Source: Chlamydiota bacterium
GTDB taxonomy: Bacteria; Chlamydiota; Chlamydiia; Chlamydiales; Criblamydiaceae
Length of the DNA stretch: 5,577 nt
Direction: 5' to 3'
Assembly: GCA_021772365.1 (NCBI GenBank)
Contig: JAJFMC010000427.1
Span: 1-5,577 of the forward strand
Position 1 is the stretch's first letter, and every line of letters begins with the position of its first letter. Under the pieces are notes generated by a model that had not been told where the DNA came from, did not search any database, and saw only the letters and a list, made by a program, of their open reading frames with translations. Both the position numbers and the translations under genes were made by a program. Positions 1 to 5,349 of the stretch are shown here, one piece after another.

Positions 1-542
1 TGAAATTTTTCAAATATACGAAAAACCACGTGGTTTTTCGGTAATATAAGAAGCATCAGCACACCAATAATGACTGCAAGAAAAATAATATGAAGCATAT
101 TCCCTTCGCCCAAAGCAACGAATGGATTTTTTAGTAAAACAGAGCCTATCGACTCAAAGATCGAAGAGTCAGGAGCTACAGAGTCATACTTCTCGCCATT
201 AGCGATCAGTGGAAATCTGGGGTTGATCCAAGTCGTAACTGTAAGGGAAGAAATCGCAGCGATAATAGTCGTCAAAGCAAATAATCCCAATGCTTTGAGA
301 CCTATCCGCGTCAAACTCTCGAATGACCCCACCTTCACAACACCAACAACGATCGATACAAGCACCATGGGGATCGCCATATATTTCAGCGTCTGAACGA
401 ATAGCCAACCACCTAAATCAATGTAAAAAGAGAGGTTCATCGAGGGGTCCATAATTGTATCGGTGAAGAATAAACCAATCAAGGCGCCAAGGATGAGAGC
501 GAGAAAAATCGCTAAAGTGAGCTTATTCGATATATGGTGCAT
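1..542 (-). CDS. Dicarboxylate/amino acid:cation symporter (SDF/DAACS family), N-terminal part, runs off left edge
   Basis: Reading the minus strand from ATG at 542-540 gives 180 residues without a stop to the window edge, starting MHHISNKLTLAIF. Family signs are a first hydrophobic helix (about 8-27), the segment FYIDLGGWLFVQTLKYMAMP (39-58) followed by MVLVSIVVGVVKVGSFESLTRIG (split here for length: helix 59-70, then the Gly/Ser/Leu/Arg loop to about 81), a third helix (about 82-102), and GEGNMLHIIF leading into another helix (145-167). This pattern of 'LK-x-MP-x-V-x-S-I-x-x-G' followed by 'G-x-x-L-x-x-I-I-F' is typical of SDF symporters (GltP, DctA and relatives), inner-membrane carriers that import C4-dicarboxylates or glutamate/aspartate with H+ or Na+. 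The substrate-binding half (reentrant loops) lies outside the window, so substrate cannot be assigned. No strong Shine-Dalgarno precedes the ATG. The neighbouring gene at 766 is divergent. Confidence 0.88.
   Translation of the reverse strand, partial: MHHISNKLTLAIFLALILGALIGLFFTDTIMDPSMNLSFYIDLGGWLFVQTLKYMAIPMVLVSIVVGVVKVGSFESLTRIGLKALGLFALTTIIAAISSLTVTTWINPRFPLIANGEKYDSVAPDSSIFESIGSVLLKNPFVALGEGNMLHIIFLAVIIGVLMLLILPKNHVVFRIFEKF
19..40. repeat. Perfect 22-nt palindrome with CACGTG core
   Basis: The sequence from CG at 19-20 through AAAAACCACG and TGGTTTTTCG to 40 equals its own reverse complement over all 22 positions. Symmetry stops at 18/41 (A and G). It lies inside the symporter reading frame, encoding roughly P-K-N-H-V-V-F-R just after a membrane helix, and has no loop. 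Whether it is a protein-binding site, a structural accident or part of a dispersed repeat cannot be told from this window. Confidence 0.6.
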
Positions 543-690
543 GACTTAAGTTTAATAGAATGCTTTATTTTCATCATTAAAATATTTACCTTGTATCAAT
601 AATTAAATTTATTCCTTACATTCTATATATAAATCTTCATCTTCTTTTACTATCTTTAAAATACTTTTTTTACAAAAAAACACACACTTA

Positions 691-722
691 TTTACTTCAC
701 TATCACAATAACACAGTATAAT
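691..722 (+). promoter_or_regulatory. Putative sigma-70-type promoter for the small ORF at 766
   Basis: A perfect TATAAT lies at 717-722 in AT-rich DNA. Upstream, TTTACT (691-696, 4 of 6 matches to TTGACA, spacer 20) or ACTTCA (694-699, spacer 17, weaker match) could serve as -35, so the -35 is poor. Initiation near 729-730 would leave a leader of about 36 nt containing the 731-755 hairpin. The intergenic region 543-765 also has to hold the promoter of the divergent symporter gene, for which no clear boxes were seen. Confidence 0.4.
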
Positions 723-730
723 TAAAACAC

Positions 731-755
731 ACCTTTTACAAGGGGAGTAAAAGGT
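731..755 (+). promoter_or_regulatory. Leader hairpin, 9-bp perfect stem, overlapping possible RBS of the ORF at 766
   Basis: ACCTTTTAC (731-739) pairs perfectly with GTAAAAGGT (747-755), leaving the 7-nt loop AAGGGGA. There is no T-run after it, so it is not a standard intrinsic terminator. Purine-rich Shine-Dalgarno-like stretches sit in the loop (AGGGGA) and the right arm (AAAAGG). The right-arm one ends about 11 nt before the ATG at 766, so folding could sequester it. That regulatory role is inference. Confidence 0.4.
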
Positions 756-765
756 TAATAAACGT

Positions 766-954
766 ATGATAACAAAAAACTCTAATATCCCCCAATTAAA
801 ACCAATGATGAATGAAGCTGTAATCAGTCACCTATATACGACAAACGATCCCCGCAACTATAATGTTTCTGCAAACTTAAAAAATCTAATGAAGCGCTTC
901 AATGACATGAGCGATGAAGAGCTTATTCAAGCAATAGGTATAGATACCAGCTAA
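766..954 (+). CDS. Small uncharacterised protein, probably the N-terminal half of a frameshifted gene
   Basis: The ATG at 766 opens a 62-residue frame, hydrophilic and without signal peptide or membrane helix. It includes a helical-looking stretch LKNLMKRFNDMSDEELIQAI (about residues 38-57), and the stop is at 952-954. I do not recognise the family. The start is supported by an upstream TATAAT and by purine-rich RBS candidates within or just after a leader hairpin, but the spacing is long (11-20 nt). In the next phase (+1), an open frame begins at 944 and continues to 1249 with similar composition and no RBS of its own. The simplest reading is one gene of about 160 residues broken by a 1-2 nt indel around the ATAGATACC stretch (940-948). 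A free-standing 62-residue protein is the alternative. Confidence 0.45.
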   Translation: MITKNSNIPQLKPMMNEAVISHLYTTNDPRNYNVSANLKNLMKRFNDMSDEELIQAIGIDTS

Positions 955-1018
955 CTTTTTCCCAGAATTACCCAAAGATGGTGCAATCGATGCGCTTCTT
1001 GTTGAAAGTAATAATCAG

Positions 1019-1249
1019 ATGAGCGTAACTAAAAATCAAACAGAGCGCTTCATGAAAGAGCGAGCGAGTAACAGAGCTTGTTTTTCCGAGTTCTTTAGTC
1101 ATAATGCGCCTATAACAGCCAGTATACACGCATTAGAGGCAACTATCCAACCCGAAAATAGTATGGATTGGTTCATTACACACTTCAAAAAAAATCCCAA
1201 TTACCCTTGCCCTCTGGAAACAGATAAATACAGCTGTATAATCAGCTAG
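1019..1249 (+). CDS. Small ORF ending in a CaaX box (Cys-Ile-Ile-Ser); likely C-terminal half of a frameshifted gene
   Basis: The ATG at 1019 gives 76 residues. The frame is open from 944, however, reading IPANFFPELPKDGAIDALLV before that ATG, and no Shine-Dalgarno precedes 1019, so translation probably once entered from the frame starting at 766. The product is soluble, Asn/Lys/Glu-rich and of no family I recognise. The last residues are KYSCIIS, then TAG. C-I-I-S fits the eukaryotic CaaX rule (Cys, two aliphatic residues, Ser), which predicts farnesylation by host enzymes if the protein were delivered into a eukaryotic cell. Prenylated CaaX effectors are known in Legionella. A four-residue motif can arise by chance, and the gene may be decayed, so effector status is speculation. 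Confidence 0.4.
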   Translation: MSVTKNQTERFMKERASNRACFSEFFSHNAPITASIHALEATIQPENSMDWFITHFKKNPNYPCPLETDKYSCIIS

Positions 1250-1595
1250 CCCGATTTTACCTATTGTCGTGTAATAAACTGATTGCAAGCAGTCCCGATG
1301 TACATGATCTGTAACAAAAAGGCACTCATTTCAATCAAGTGTTCGGCTAGAATCTCTTTATCAAAACACATCTGAAAACCGTGGAAACATACTTGTATAC
1401 ATAATTTTTTTTGACAGAAATTCTTATGTCTAAAAGTATGCGTGGAACGGCGCAGAATCATCTTACGGGAAAATCGGCATATCATCCATGATCAAAAGGT
1501 TAGCATGAGCTAGTTTACCGCCTATACCCTGTTGGGGCATAAAATTCTTTTCAATCTTTTGGTTTCATGATATCGAGGATACTTGGTGATCCATG
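1250..1595 (-). pseudogene. Gene-poor stretch with possible decayed minus-strand coding remnants
   Basis: No intact gene is convincing here. On the minus strand a frame open from 1564 contains MPQQGIGGKLAHANLLIMDD starting at ATG 1540 and stops at 1463. In a different phase, an overlapping frame from 1485 down to 1261 encodes 74 residues, with a Cys/Arg/Lys-rich first half and a hydrophobic end around EILAEHLIEMSAFLLQIMYI. Both stretches read as protein-like, and a frameshift near 1465-1485 would join them. No family was recognised and no RBS is visible, so this may be a dead gene or chance. On the plus strand a perfect TTGACA at 1411-1416 has no good -10 partner, and a T-run (1405-1412) has no hairpin before it. 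This stretch should also hold the promoter of the 1608 operon, which I could not place. Confidence 0.22.
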
Positions 1596-1601
1596 AGGAG
1601 G
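1596..1601 (+). promoter_or_regulatory. Strong Shine-Dalgarno AGGAGG fixing the start at 1608
   Basis: AGGAGG at 1596-1601 is followed by 6 nt and the ATG at 1608. An alternative in-frame ATG at 1593 lies immediately upstream of this motif and would place the Shine-Dalgarno inside the coding region, so 1608 is preferred. Confidence 0.85.
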
Positions 1602-1607
1602 AGAGAG

Positions 1608-2621
1608 ATGAACCTAACCACGAGATTTACGCAAGATGTTGGGATTCAATACCCAATAATTTGCGGGGCCATGTTCCCCTGTAGTAATCCCGAACTTGTT
1701 GCTGCTGCGTCAGAAGCAGGGGGGATCGGCATCGTCCAGCCTTTATCCCTGACATATGTCCATGGCTACGATATACGCGAAGGGATCCAATTCATCAAAA
1801 AACTCACATCTAAACCTTTCGGCATGAATATCATCGTCGAACAGTCTTCGAAAGCGTATGAAGATCGCATGCGTGAAGCTATAGAGGTCGGGCTCAACGA
1901 GGGCTGCCGTTTTTTTATCACAGCCTTAGGAAATCCTCAGTGGGTTGTCGACCTCGTAAAAGCTGAGGGAGGTATCGTCTATCACGATGCTACAGAAAGA
2001 AAATGGGCGGAGAAAGCGCTAAAACATGGCGTCGACGGTTTGATCTGTGTGAATAATCGTGCCGGTGGTCACGCCGGTGCGAAGTCACCTAAAGAGCTTT
2101 TCGATGAATTGGTAGACCTTGGCGTACCACTCATCTGTGCTGGGGGTATCGGCGACGAAAATGCCTTCCGTGAAGCTTTGGAGATCGGCTACGCAGGTGT
2201 CCAGATGGGCACACGATTCATCGCTACCAAAGAGTGTCATGAGAAAGCAAATTACAAGCAAGCGATCGTCAGTGCGAAAGCCGATGATATCATCCTGACT
2301 GAACGCGTAACGGGCATCCCCCTATCTGTAATCAACACCCCGCACGTTCAGAAGATTGGCACGTCTGTCGGTCCTATCTCACGCTGGCTTCTAAAAAATC
2401 GACACACCAAAAAACTGATGCGTTTATGGTATGGGTGGCGTGCTCTCAAAGACTTCAAAAGAATCACCTTGAAAGGCGGCTCGACAAGAGACTACTGGCA
2501 AGCCGGGAAAAGTGTTGCTGGTGTTCACGAGGTCGAAAGCGTCGAAGATATCATTAAGCGCTTAGTGCATGCCTGCAAAGCCTCAAAAGAAGCAAGTAAA
2601 CCGCAAGAATCAACAAAGTAA
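1608..2621 (+). CDS. Nitronate monooxygenase / 2-nitropropane dioxygenase-family FMN protein
   Basis: This 337-residue protein starts MNLTTRFTQDVG. It is a TIM-barrel flavoprotein of the NMO/2-NPD family, whose members oxidise alkyl nitronates with FMN and O2; the family also shades into FabK-type enoyl-ACP reductases. Visible signatures: the N-terminal strand YPIICGAMFPCSNPELVAAA (15-34, the usual 'P-I-x-x-x-x-M' barrel start), EAGGIGIV (36-43), NNRAGGHAGAK with the candidate catalytic base His155 (149-159), the phosphate-binding strand ICAGGIGDENAFREAL (176-191), and GYAGVQMGTRFIATKEC (194-210). The C-terminal segment YWQAGKSVAGVHEVESVEDI (296-315) is typical of longer bacterial members. 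It is cytoplasmic, with no signal peptide. The length is normal and no defects were seen. It is the first gene of an operon with the transporter 16 nt downstream. Real substrate is unknown; 'nitronate monooxygenase' is a family name here. Confidence 0.88.
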   Translation: MNLTTRFTQDVGIQYPIICGAMFPCSNPELVAAASEAGGIGIVQPLSLTYVHGYDIREGIQFIKKLTSKPFGMNIIVEQSSKAYEDRMREAIEVGLNEGCRFFITALGNPQWVVDLVKAEGGIVYHDATERKWAEKALKHGVDGLICVNNRAGGHAGAKSPKELFDELVDLGVPLICAGGIGDENAFREALEIGYAGVQMGTRFIATKECHEKANYKQAIVSAKADDIILTERVTGIPLSVINTPHVQKIGTSVGPISRWLLKNRHTKKLMRLWYGWRALKDFKRITLKGGSTRDYWQAGKSVAGVHEVESVEDIIKRLVHACKASKEASKPQESTK

Positions 2622-2637
2622 TATTCTAGGGTAAGTA

Positions 2638-3639
2638 ATGGCTATATGGATCAAAAGAAACTGGTTTGTCGTTGTTCTCTTTATCCTTCCCCTTTTCGCA
2701 TGGCCATGGCCGGAACTAGGTGCCTATAACGGTATTATTCACGCAGAAATCATCAATAAAATCGCTGTCATGGTGATTTTCTTTATGAATGGCATTACGT
2801 TGAATAGCGAAGTGATGTTTCGCGCGTTGAAAAAATTCAAGGTGATGGCCGTCATCCAAGGATTTTGCTTTCTGGTAGCTCCACTGATAGCATTCATTTA
2901 TATTCAGACAATATTCGCTCCGTTTAACTTTCCCAAAGAATTTATCACAGGCATCTATATTTTGGCCTGTCTACCGACAACGATCGCCTCCTGCGCCATT
3001 TTCACGCAGTTAGCCGGAGGTGACCGTTCGGCATCGTTATTTAACGCTGCGCTCAGTAATTTCATTGGCGTCATCTTCGGTCCATATGTCTTGAAAGAGT
3101 TATTGGGATTTTCCGGTGTCTCTCTCGATTTCTCACCACTACCCATCATTTTCGAACTACTCTACCTCATTGCTATTCCCTTGTTTGTCGGGCAATTCAT
3201 TGGGAATAGATATCATCATATTTTACGTGACGAGTGGAAGGTCATCCCCTATTTTACGACTATCAGCAAAATTCTTCTGTTGTTTATCGTCTATTCTGCA
3301 TTCTGTAATAGCGCTTTGGAAACAAAGAGCACTGAGTCGCCGTGGGATGAAATCTTCCTTTTAATCCTAGCAATGGCAATTTTACACGCCACATACCTTA
3401 TCCTGTCATATTTGCTCGGTTGGATCACCTTTCCAAAAGACCCCAAAGAACGTATCGCCATCCTTTTCACAGCACCGCAGAAAACGATCGCTGTCGGTAT
3501 TCCCTTGAGTATCGCACTAATCACCGCTGCTGGAACCACAGGAAAAGGGCTTGGATTCACCATGCTCCCCCTTCTTATGTATAATAACATCCAGTGGCTT
3601 ACTGCTGGAATCCTACAGTCGTTTTTTCACAAGAAATAA
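2638..3639 (+). CDS. SLC10A7-like (SBF-like, bile acid:sodium symporter superfamily) membrane transporter
   Basis: This 333-residue, strongly hydrophobic protein has ten predicted helices at about 9-24, 38-56, 67-90, 101-123, 138-155, 168-188, 206-224, 238-262, 273-298 and 304-328. Two conserved unwound-helix motifs identify the family: CLPTTIASCAIFTQLAGGDR with following SASLFNAALSN (111-141), and LFTAPQKTIAVGIPL (276-290). These match bacterial YfeH-type and eukaryotic SLC10A7 proteins (Pfam SBF_like) rather than classical bile-acid carriers. It sits in the inner membrane; the substrate is not known for the bacterial members. The start is supported by AGGG at 2628-2631, 6 nt before the ATG. 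The gene lies 16 nt after the flavoprotein stop and is surely co-transcribed with it. It converges with the S1P lyase gene. The 110-nt gap (3640-3749) shows only a weak 5-bp hairpin and no clear terminator. Confidence 0.88.
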   Translation: MAIWIKRNWFVVVLFILPLFAWPWPELGAYNGIIHAEIINKIAVMVIFFMNGITLNSEVMFRALKKFKVMAVIQGFCFLVAPLIAFIYIQTIFAPFNFPKEFITGIYILACLPTTIASCAIFTQLAGGDRSASLFNAALSNFIGVIFGPYVLKELLGFSGVSLDFSPLPIIFELLYLIAIPLFVGQFIGNRYHHILRDEWKVIPYFTTISKILLLFIVYSAFCNSALETKSTESPWDEIFLLILAMAILHATYLILSYLLGWITFPKDPKERIAILFTAPQKTIAVGIPLSIALITAAGTTGKGLGFTMLPLLMYNNIQWLTAGILQSFFHKK

Positions 3640-3749
3640 GGATTTTTCGTAAATAACTTCCACAATATATATGTGTCATCCCCCTTCTCTCTGCAATCTC
3701 CATGCCTTTGTGTTCAAAACACCTTGAAAACTTTCACTCCCCAAACTCA

Positions 3750-4988
3750 CTATAACTCGAAGGACCTTGGTAGGACGTGGCTCACGATATCCCAGAAATC
3801 GACAATGAAATCGGGCAAAAACATGCCTTTTCCGATCTGAGTGTTGGTTCGGTACATGACAGCATCGCCACTTTTGCCTCGTTTGTCTGCTGGAAGTTTC
3901 TTCACTATTTGAATACACTCTTCCAAATCTTTGATAATATCATCTATGAAGTTTTCGTTATTCCCCTGAACGGCTGTCGTGCAGAAATGGATGGCAGCGG
4001 GTAATTGTAATCCACTTAAATACCATTCACGTTTGCTCATTTCTGTCTTCAAATCGTAAATATTCAACTCTTCATCCGCAAAACGAAAAGCAACAACCAT
4101 TGCCTTGGGATCTCCAAGAACCTCCAAGTCTGGATTTTTTTCAATAACTTCCGTCAGCACCCTTGTCTGTTCGATAATTTTCTTCGTCTCTGCAATATAG
4201 CCTTTCTTCCCCATATATGCCATGACAGCCCATGTTGCCGCGATATCGCGACCGGAACGGCTCCCTGGCAGTGTAGGAGATGCATAGATACCTCCTGGCC
4301 ATTCTGTGGTTTGAAAAACTTGATGTTTCCGCCAATTCTCATGATCGCGATACATCACTACAGACGTCCCTTTTTCTGCATAGCCATACTTATGTGTATC
4401 CGCGGAAATACTCGTCACACGATTAACATCGAACCCGAACTTTGTACCGATATCATCGCCATACCCCGCTGCTTCCATCCAAGGCAAAACAAATCCACCC
4501 AAACAGCCATCGACATGCAAGCCGATTCGTCCATTGGGATCAACTTCTTCAAGGATGCCACTGATTTCTTCGATAGGATCAACAATACCGTGATGAAATC
4601 CAGGAGTTGAGCCCACAACAACAATTGTGTTTTTATTAATCATTTCCCTCATTGCTTGGGTGTCGACCTGAAAGGCCTTTGGATGCCCTTGGGGATATAC
4701 TGGGGCCTTGCAGACTTTAATGCTGTACTCATTCGCAGCCTTTAGGAATGCTGGGTGTGCAGTCGTAGGAATGACCATTTCCCAGTCGCCATGCTGCCCT
4801 AGGGACTTCGCACGCTCCCTAGCGGTAAACATGGCGTGACGGATACTATCGGTTCCACCGGTCGTCATATTTCCGCAGGTCGTTGTATCGCCATGAAACA
4901 TGTTGAGGGTCATGCGAACGATCTCTGCTTCGAGTTGGCGAACAAGAGGGCTGAGGGCTGTATGTAAAGGGTTTGTTCTTCGTGCCAA
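3750..4988 (-). CDS. Sphingosine-1-phosphate lyase (PLP-dependent), catalytic portion; 5' end disrupted
   Basis: From the TTG at 4988 the frame gives 412 residues closely resembling eukaryotic S1P lyases (SGPL1, Dpl1, plant DPL). These cleave sphingosine-1-phosphate to phosphoethanolamine and a long-chain aldehyde. Motifs in order: NPLHTALSPLVRQLEAEIVR (6-25), CGNMTTGGTDSI (38-49), His78 in TTAHPAF, VGSTPGFHHGIVDPIEE (125-141), PLP-contacting Asp160 in HVDGCLGGF, the Schiff-base Lys200 in SISADTHKYGYAEKGTS, EWPGGIYASPTLPGSR (229-244) and AAIHFCTT (331-338). The TTG is not the natural start. The frame is open upstream to a stop at 5121-5123 and encodes GKNTGAYYIDNDELDELI (about 5057-5004), matching the conserved GK-x-SG-x-(V)-Y active-site segment of the family, but it offers no ATG, GTG or TTG there. 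The N-terminal segment lies in another phase (5179-5006), so the gene is probably frameshifted. All visible catalytic residues are intact, and no stop interrupts the domain. Similarity to eukaryotic enzymes suggests ancient transfer (inference). Confidence 0.88.
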   Translation of the reverse strand: MARRTNPLHTALSPLVRQLEAEIVRMTLNMFHGDTTTCGNMTTGGTDSIRHAMFTARERAKSLGQHGDWEMVIPTTAHPAFLKAANEYSIKVCKAPVYPQGHPKAFQVDTQAMREMINKNTIVVVGSTPGFHHGIVDPIEEISGILEEVDPNGRIGLHVDGCLGGFVLPWMEAAGYGDDIGTKFGFDVNRVTSISADTHKYGYAEKGTSVVMYRDHENWRKHQVFQTTEWPGGIYASPTLPGSRSGRDIAATWAVMAYMGKKGYIAETKKIIEQTRVLTEVIEKNPDLEVLGDPKAMVVAFRFADEELNIYDLKTEMSKREWYLSGLQLPAAIHFCTTAVQGNNENFIDDIIKDLEECIQIVKKLPADKRGKSGDAVMYRTNTQIGKGMFLPDFIVDFWDIVSHVLPRSFEL

Positions 4989-5005
4989 CTTACAAACGGC
5001 GAGAA

Positions 5006-5179
5006 TTAACTCATCAAGTTCGTCATTATCGATATAGTAGGCGCCTGTATTTTTACCGTAAAGTATGCAATTGTTGCTGTTGCAATTGTCCCGCCAATGA
5101 TTGTACTTGCCGGTGTTTCTTCAAACGATTCGTCTGTCCAATCCATTAACTCATATAATGCTTCAGTGATAATCGTCAT
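5006..5179 (-). CDS. N-terminal membrane-anchor segment of the S1P lyase gene, out of phase with the catalytic part
   Basis: ATG at 5179-5177 is preceded by GAGGAG (5193-5188) at 8-nt spacing, which makes it a better start than the in-frame ATG at 5221. It encodes MTIITEALYELMDWTDESFE, then a hydrophobic stretch ASTIIGGTIATATIAYFTV that could be a single membrane helix. It then continues out of phase with the lyase to a stop at 5006-5008. An acidic N-terminus plus one helix ahead of the catalytic domain is the layout of ER S1P lyases and of Legionella's homologue. Lyase homology (GKNTGAYY) begins at the very position where this frame reads VKIQAPT. Adding one A to the A5 run at 5050-5054 would fuse both frames into a continuous 476-residue protein. 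Even then the linker of several dozen residues between anchor and catalytic domain in eukaryotic enzymes is missing. It could instead be an independent tiny membrane protein, which is less likely. Confidence 0.55.
   Translation of the reverse strand: MTIITEALYELMDWTDESFEETPASTIIGGTIATATIAYFTVKIQAPTISIMTNLMS
5066..5089. repeat. 9-bp direct repeat TGCAATTGT at the lyase junction
   Basis: TGCAATTGT occurs at 5066-5074 and 5081-5089, separated by TGCTGT, so the period is 15 nt or five codons. On the minus strand this encodes the repetitive TIATATIA part of the putative membrane helix, immediately before the point where lyase homology begins in the other frame. Such a repeat is a plausible slippage site, but this is inference. 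Confidence 0.6.
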
Positions 5180-5187
5180 GATTCGTT

Positions 5188-5193
5188 CTCCTC
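5188..5193 (-). promoter_or_regulatory. Shine-Dalgarno GAGGAG for the S1P lyase gene
   Basis: On the minus strand GAGGAG (5193 to 5188) is followed by 8 nt and ATG at 5179. It decides the start against the in-frame ATG at 5221, which lacks a comparable motif. Its good form suggests the gene was recently, or still is, translated. Confidence 0.7.
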
Positions 5194-5314
5194 GAGATAA
5201 AATTTCAACGTCATTATTCATAACAACGAAATTAATTCAAGAGTTGAATCAGCAGATTAAAGTTTTAAACGCGAAGCTAAATGTGAGTGTTTGTCAAGTA
5301 GAAGGTTTTATATT

Positions 5315-5341
5315 TGGAGACTCCTGTTGAAGGAGTCTCCA
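5315..5341 (-). terminator. Strong hairpin after pnp; possible terminator or 3'-end stabiliser
   Basis: TGGAGACTCC (5315-5324) and GGAGTCTCCA (5332-5341) form a perfect 10-bp stem with a 7-nt loop, starting 8 nt after the pnp stop codon on the minus strand. Downstream on that strand the sequence is AATATAAAACC, not a U-run, so canonical intrinsic termination is doubtful. A Rho-assisted or exonuclease-blocking 3' structure is the alternative. Confidence 0.6.
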
Positions 5342-5349
5342 TGAGAATT

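Noticed and set aside
1411..1416. Perfect TTGACA as a -35 box for the 1608 operon
   Set aside because: The hexamers at 16-18 nt spacing (such as AAGTAT) match TATAAT poorly, and the site is almost 190 nt from the start codon, so no promoter is called.
1261..1564. Insertion-sequence (IstB-like) remnant suggested by 'NLLIMDD'
   Set aside because: Superficial likeness to a Walker B-type phrase only; no inverted repeats, target duplications or further transposase motifs seen.
1593..1607. Upstream ATG at 1593 as start of the flavoprotein (extra MRRRE)
   Set aside because: AGGAGG at 1596-1601 is ideally spaced for ATG 1608 and would be inside the gene if 1593 were used.
3291..3590. 99-residue minus-strand ORF
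   Set aside because: Antisense to the SLC10A7-like transporter, whose motifs are clear; a shadow frame.
3710..3722. GTGTT-CAA-AACAC hairpin between the convergent transporter and lyase genes as bidirectional terminator
   Set aside because: Only 5 bp with a 3-nt loop and no T-run on either strand; too weak.
4311..4610. 99-residue plus-strand ORF
   Set aside because: Lies wholly antisense to the strongly conserved S1P lyase domain; no RBS and no recognisable domain; a shadow frame.
5292..5297. TTGACA on the minus strand upstream of the S1P lyase gene
   Set aside because: No -10-like hexamer at 15-19 nt; the downstream stretch is TTTAGCTTCGCG-like. It may still be part of a promoter but cannot be supported.
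5097..5330. 77-residue plus-strand ORF with a coiled-coil-like tail (LIQELNQQIKVLNAKL)
   Set aside because: Half lies antisense to the S1P lyase N-terminus and it ends inside the pnp hairpin; no RBS; considered chance.
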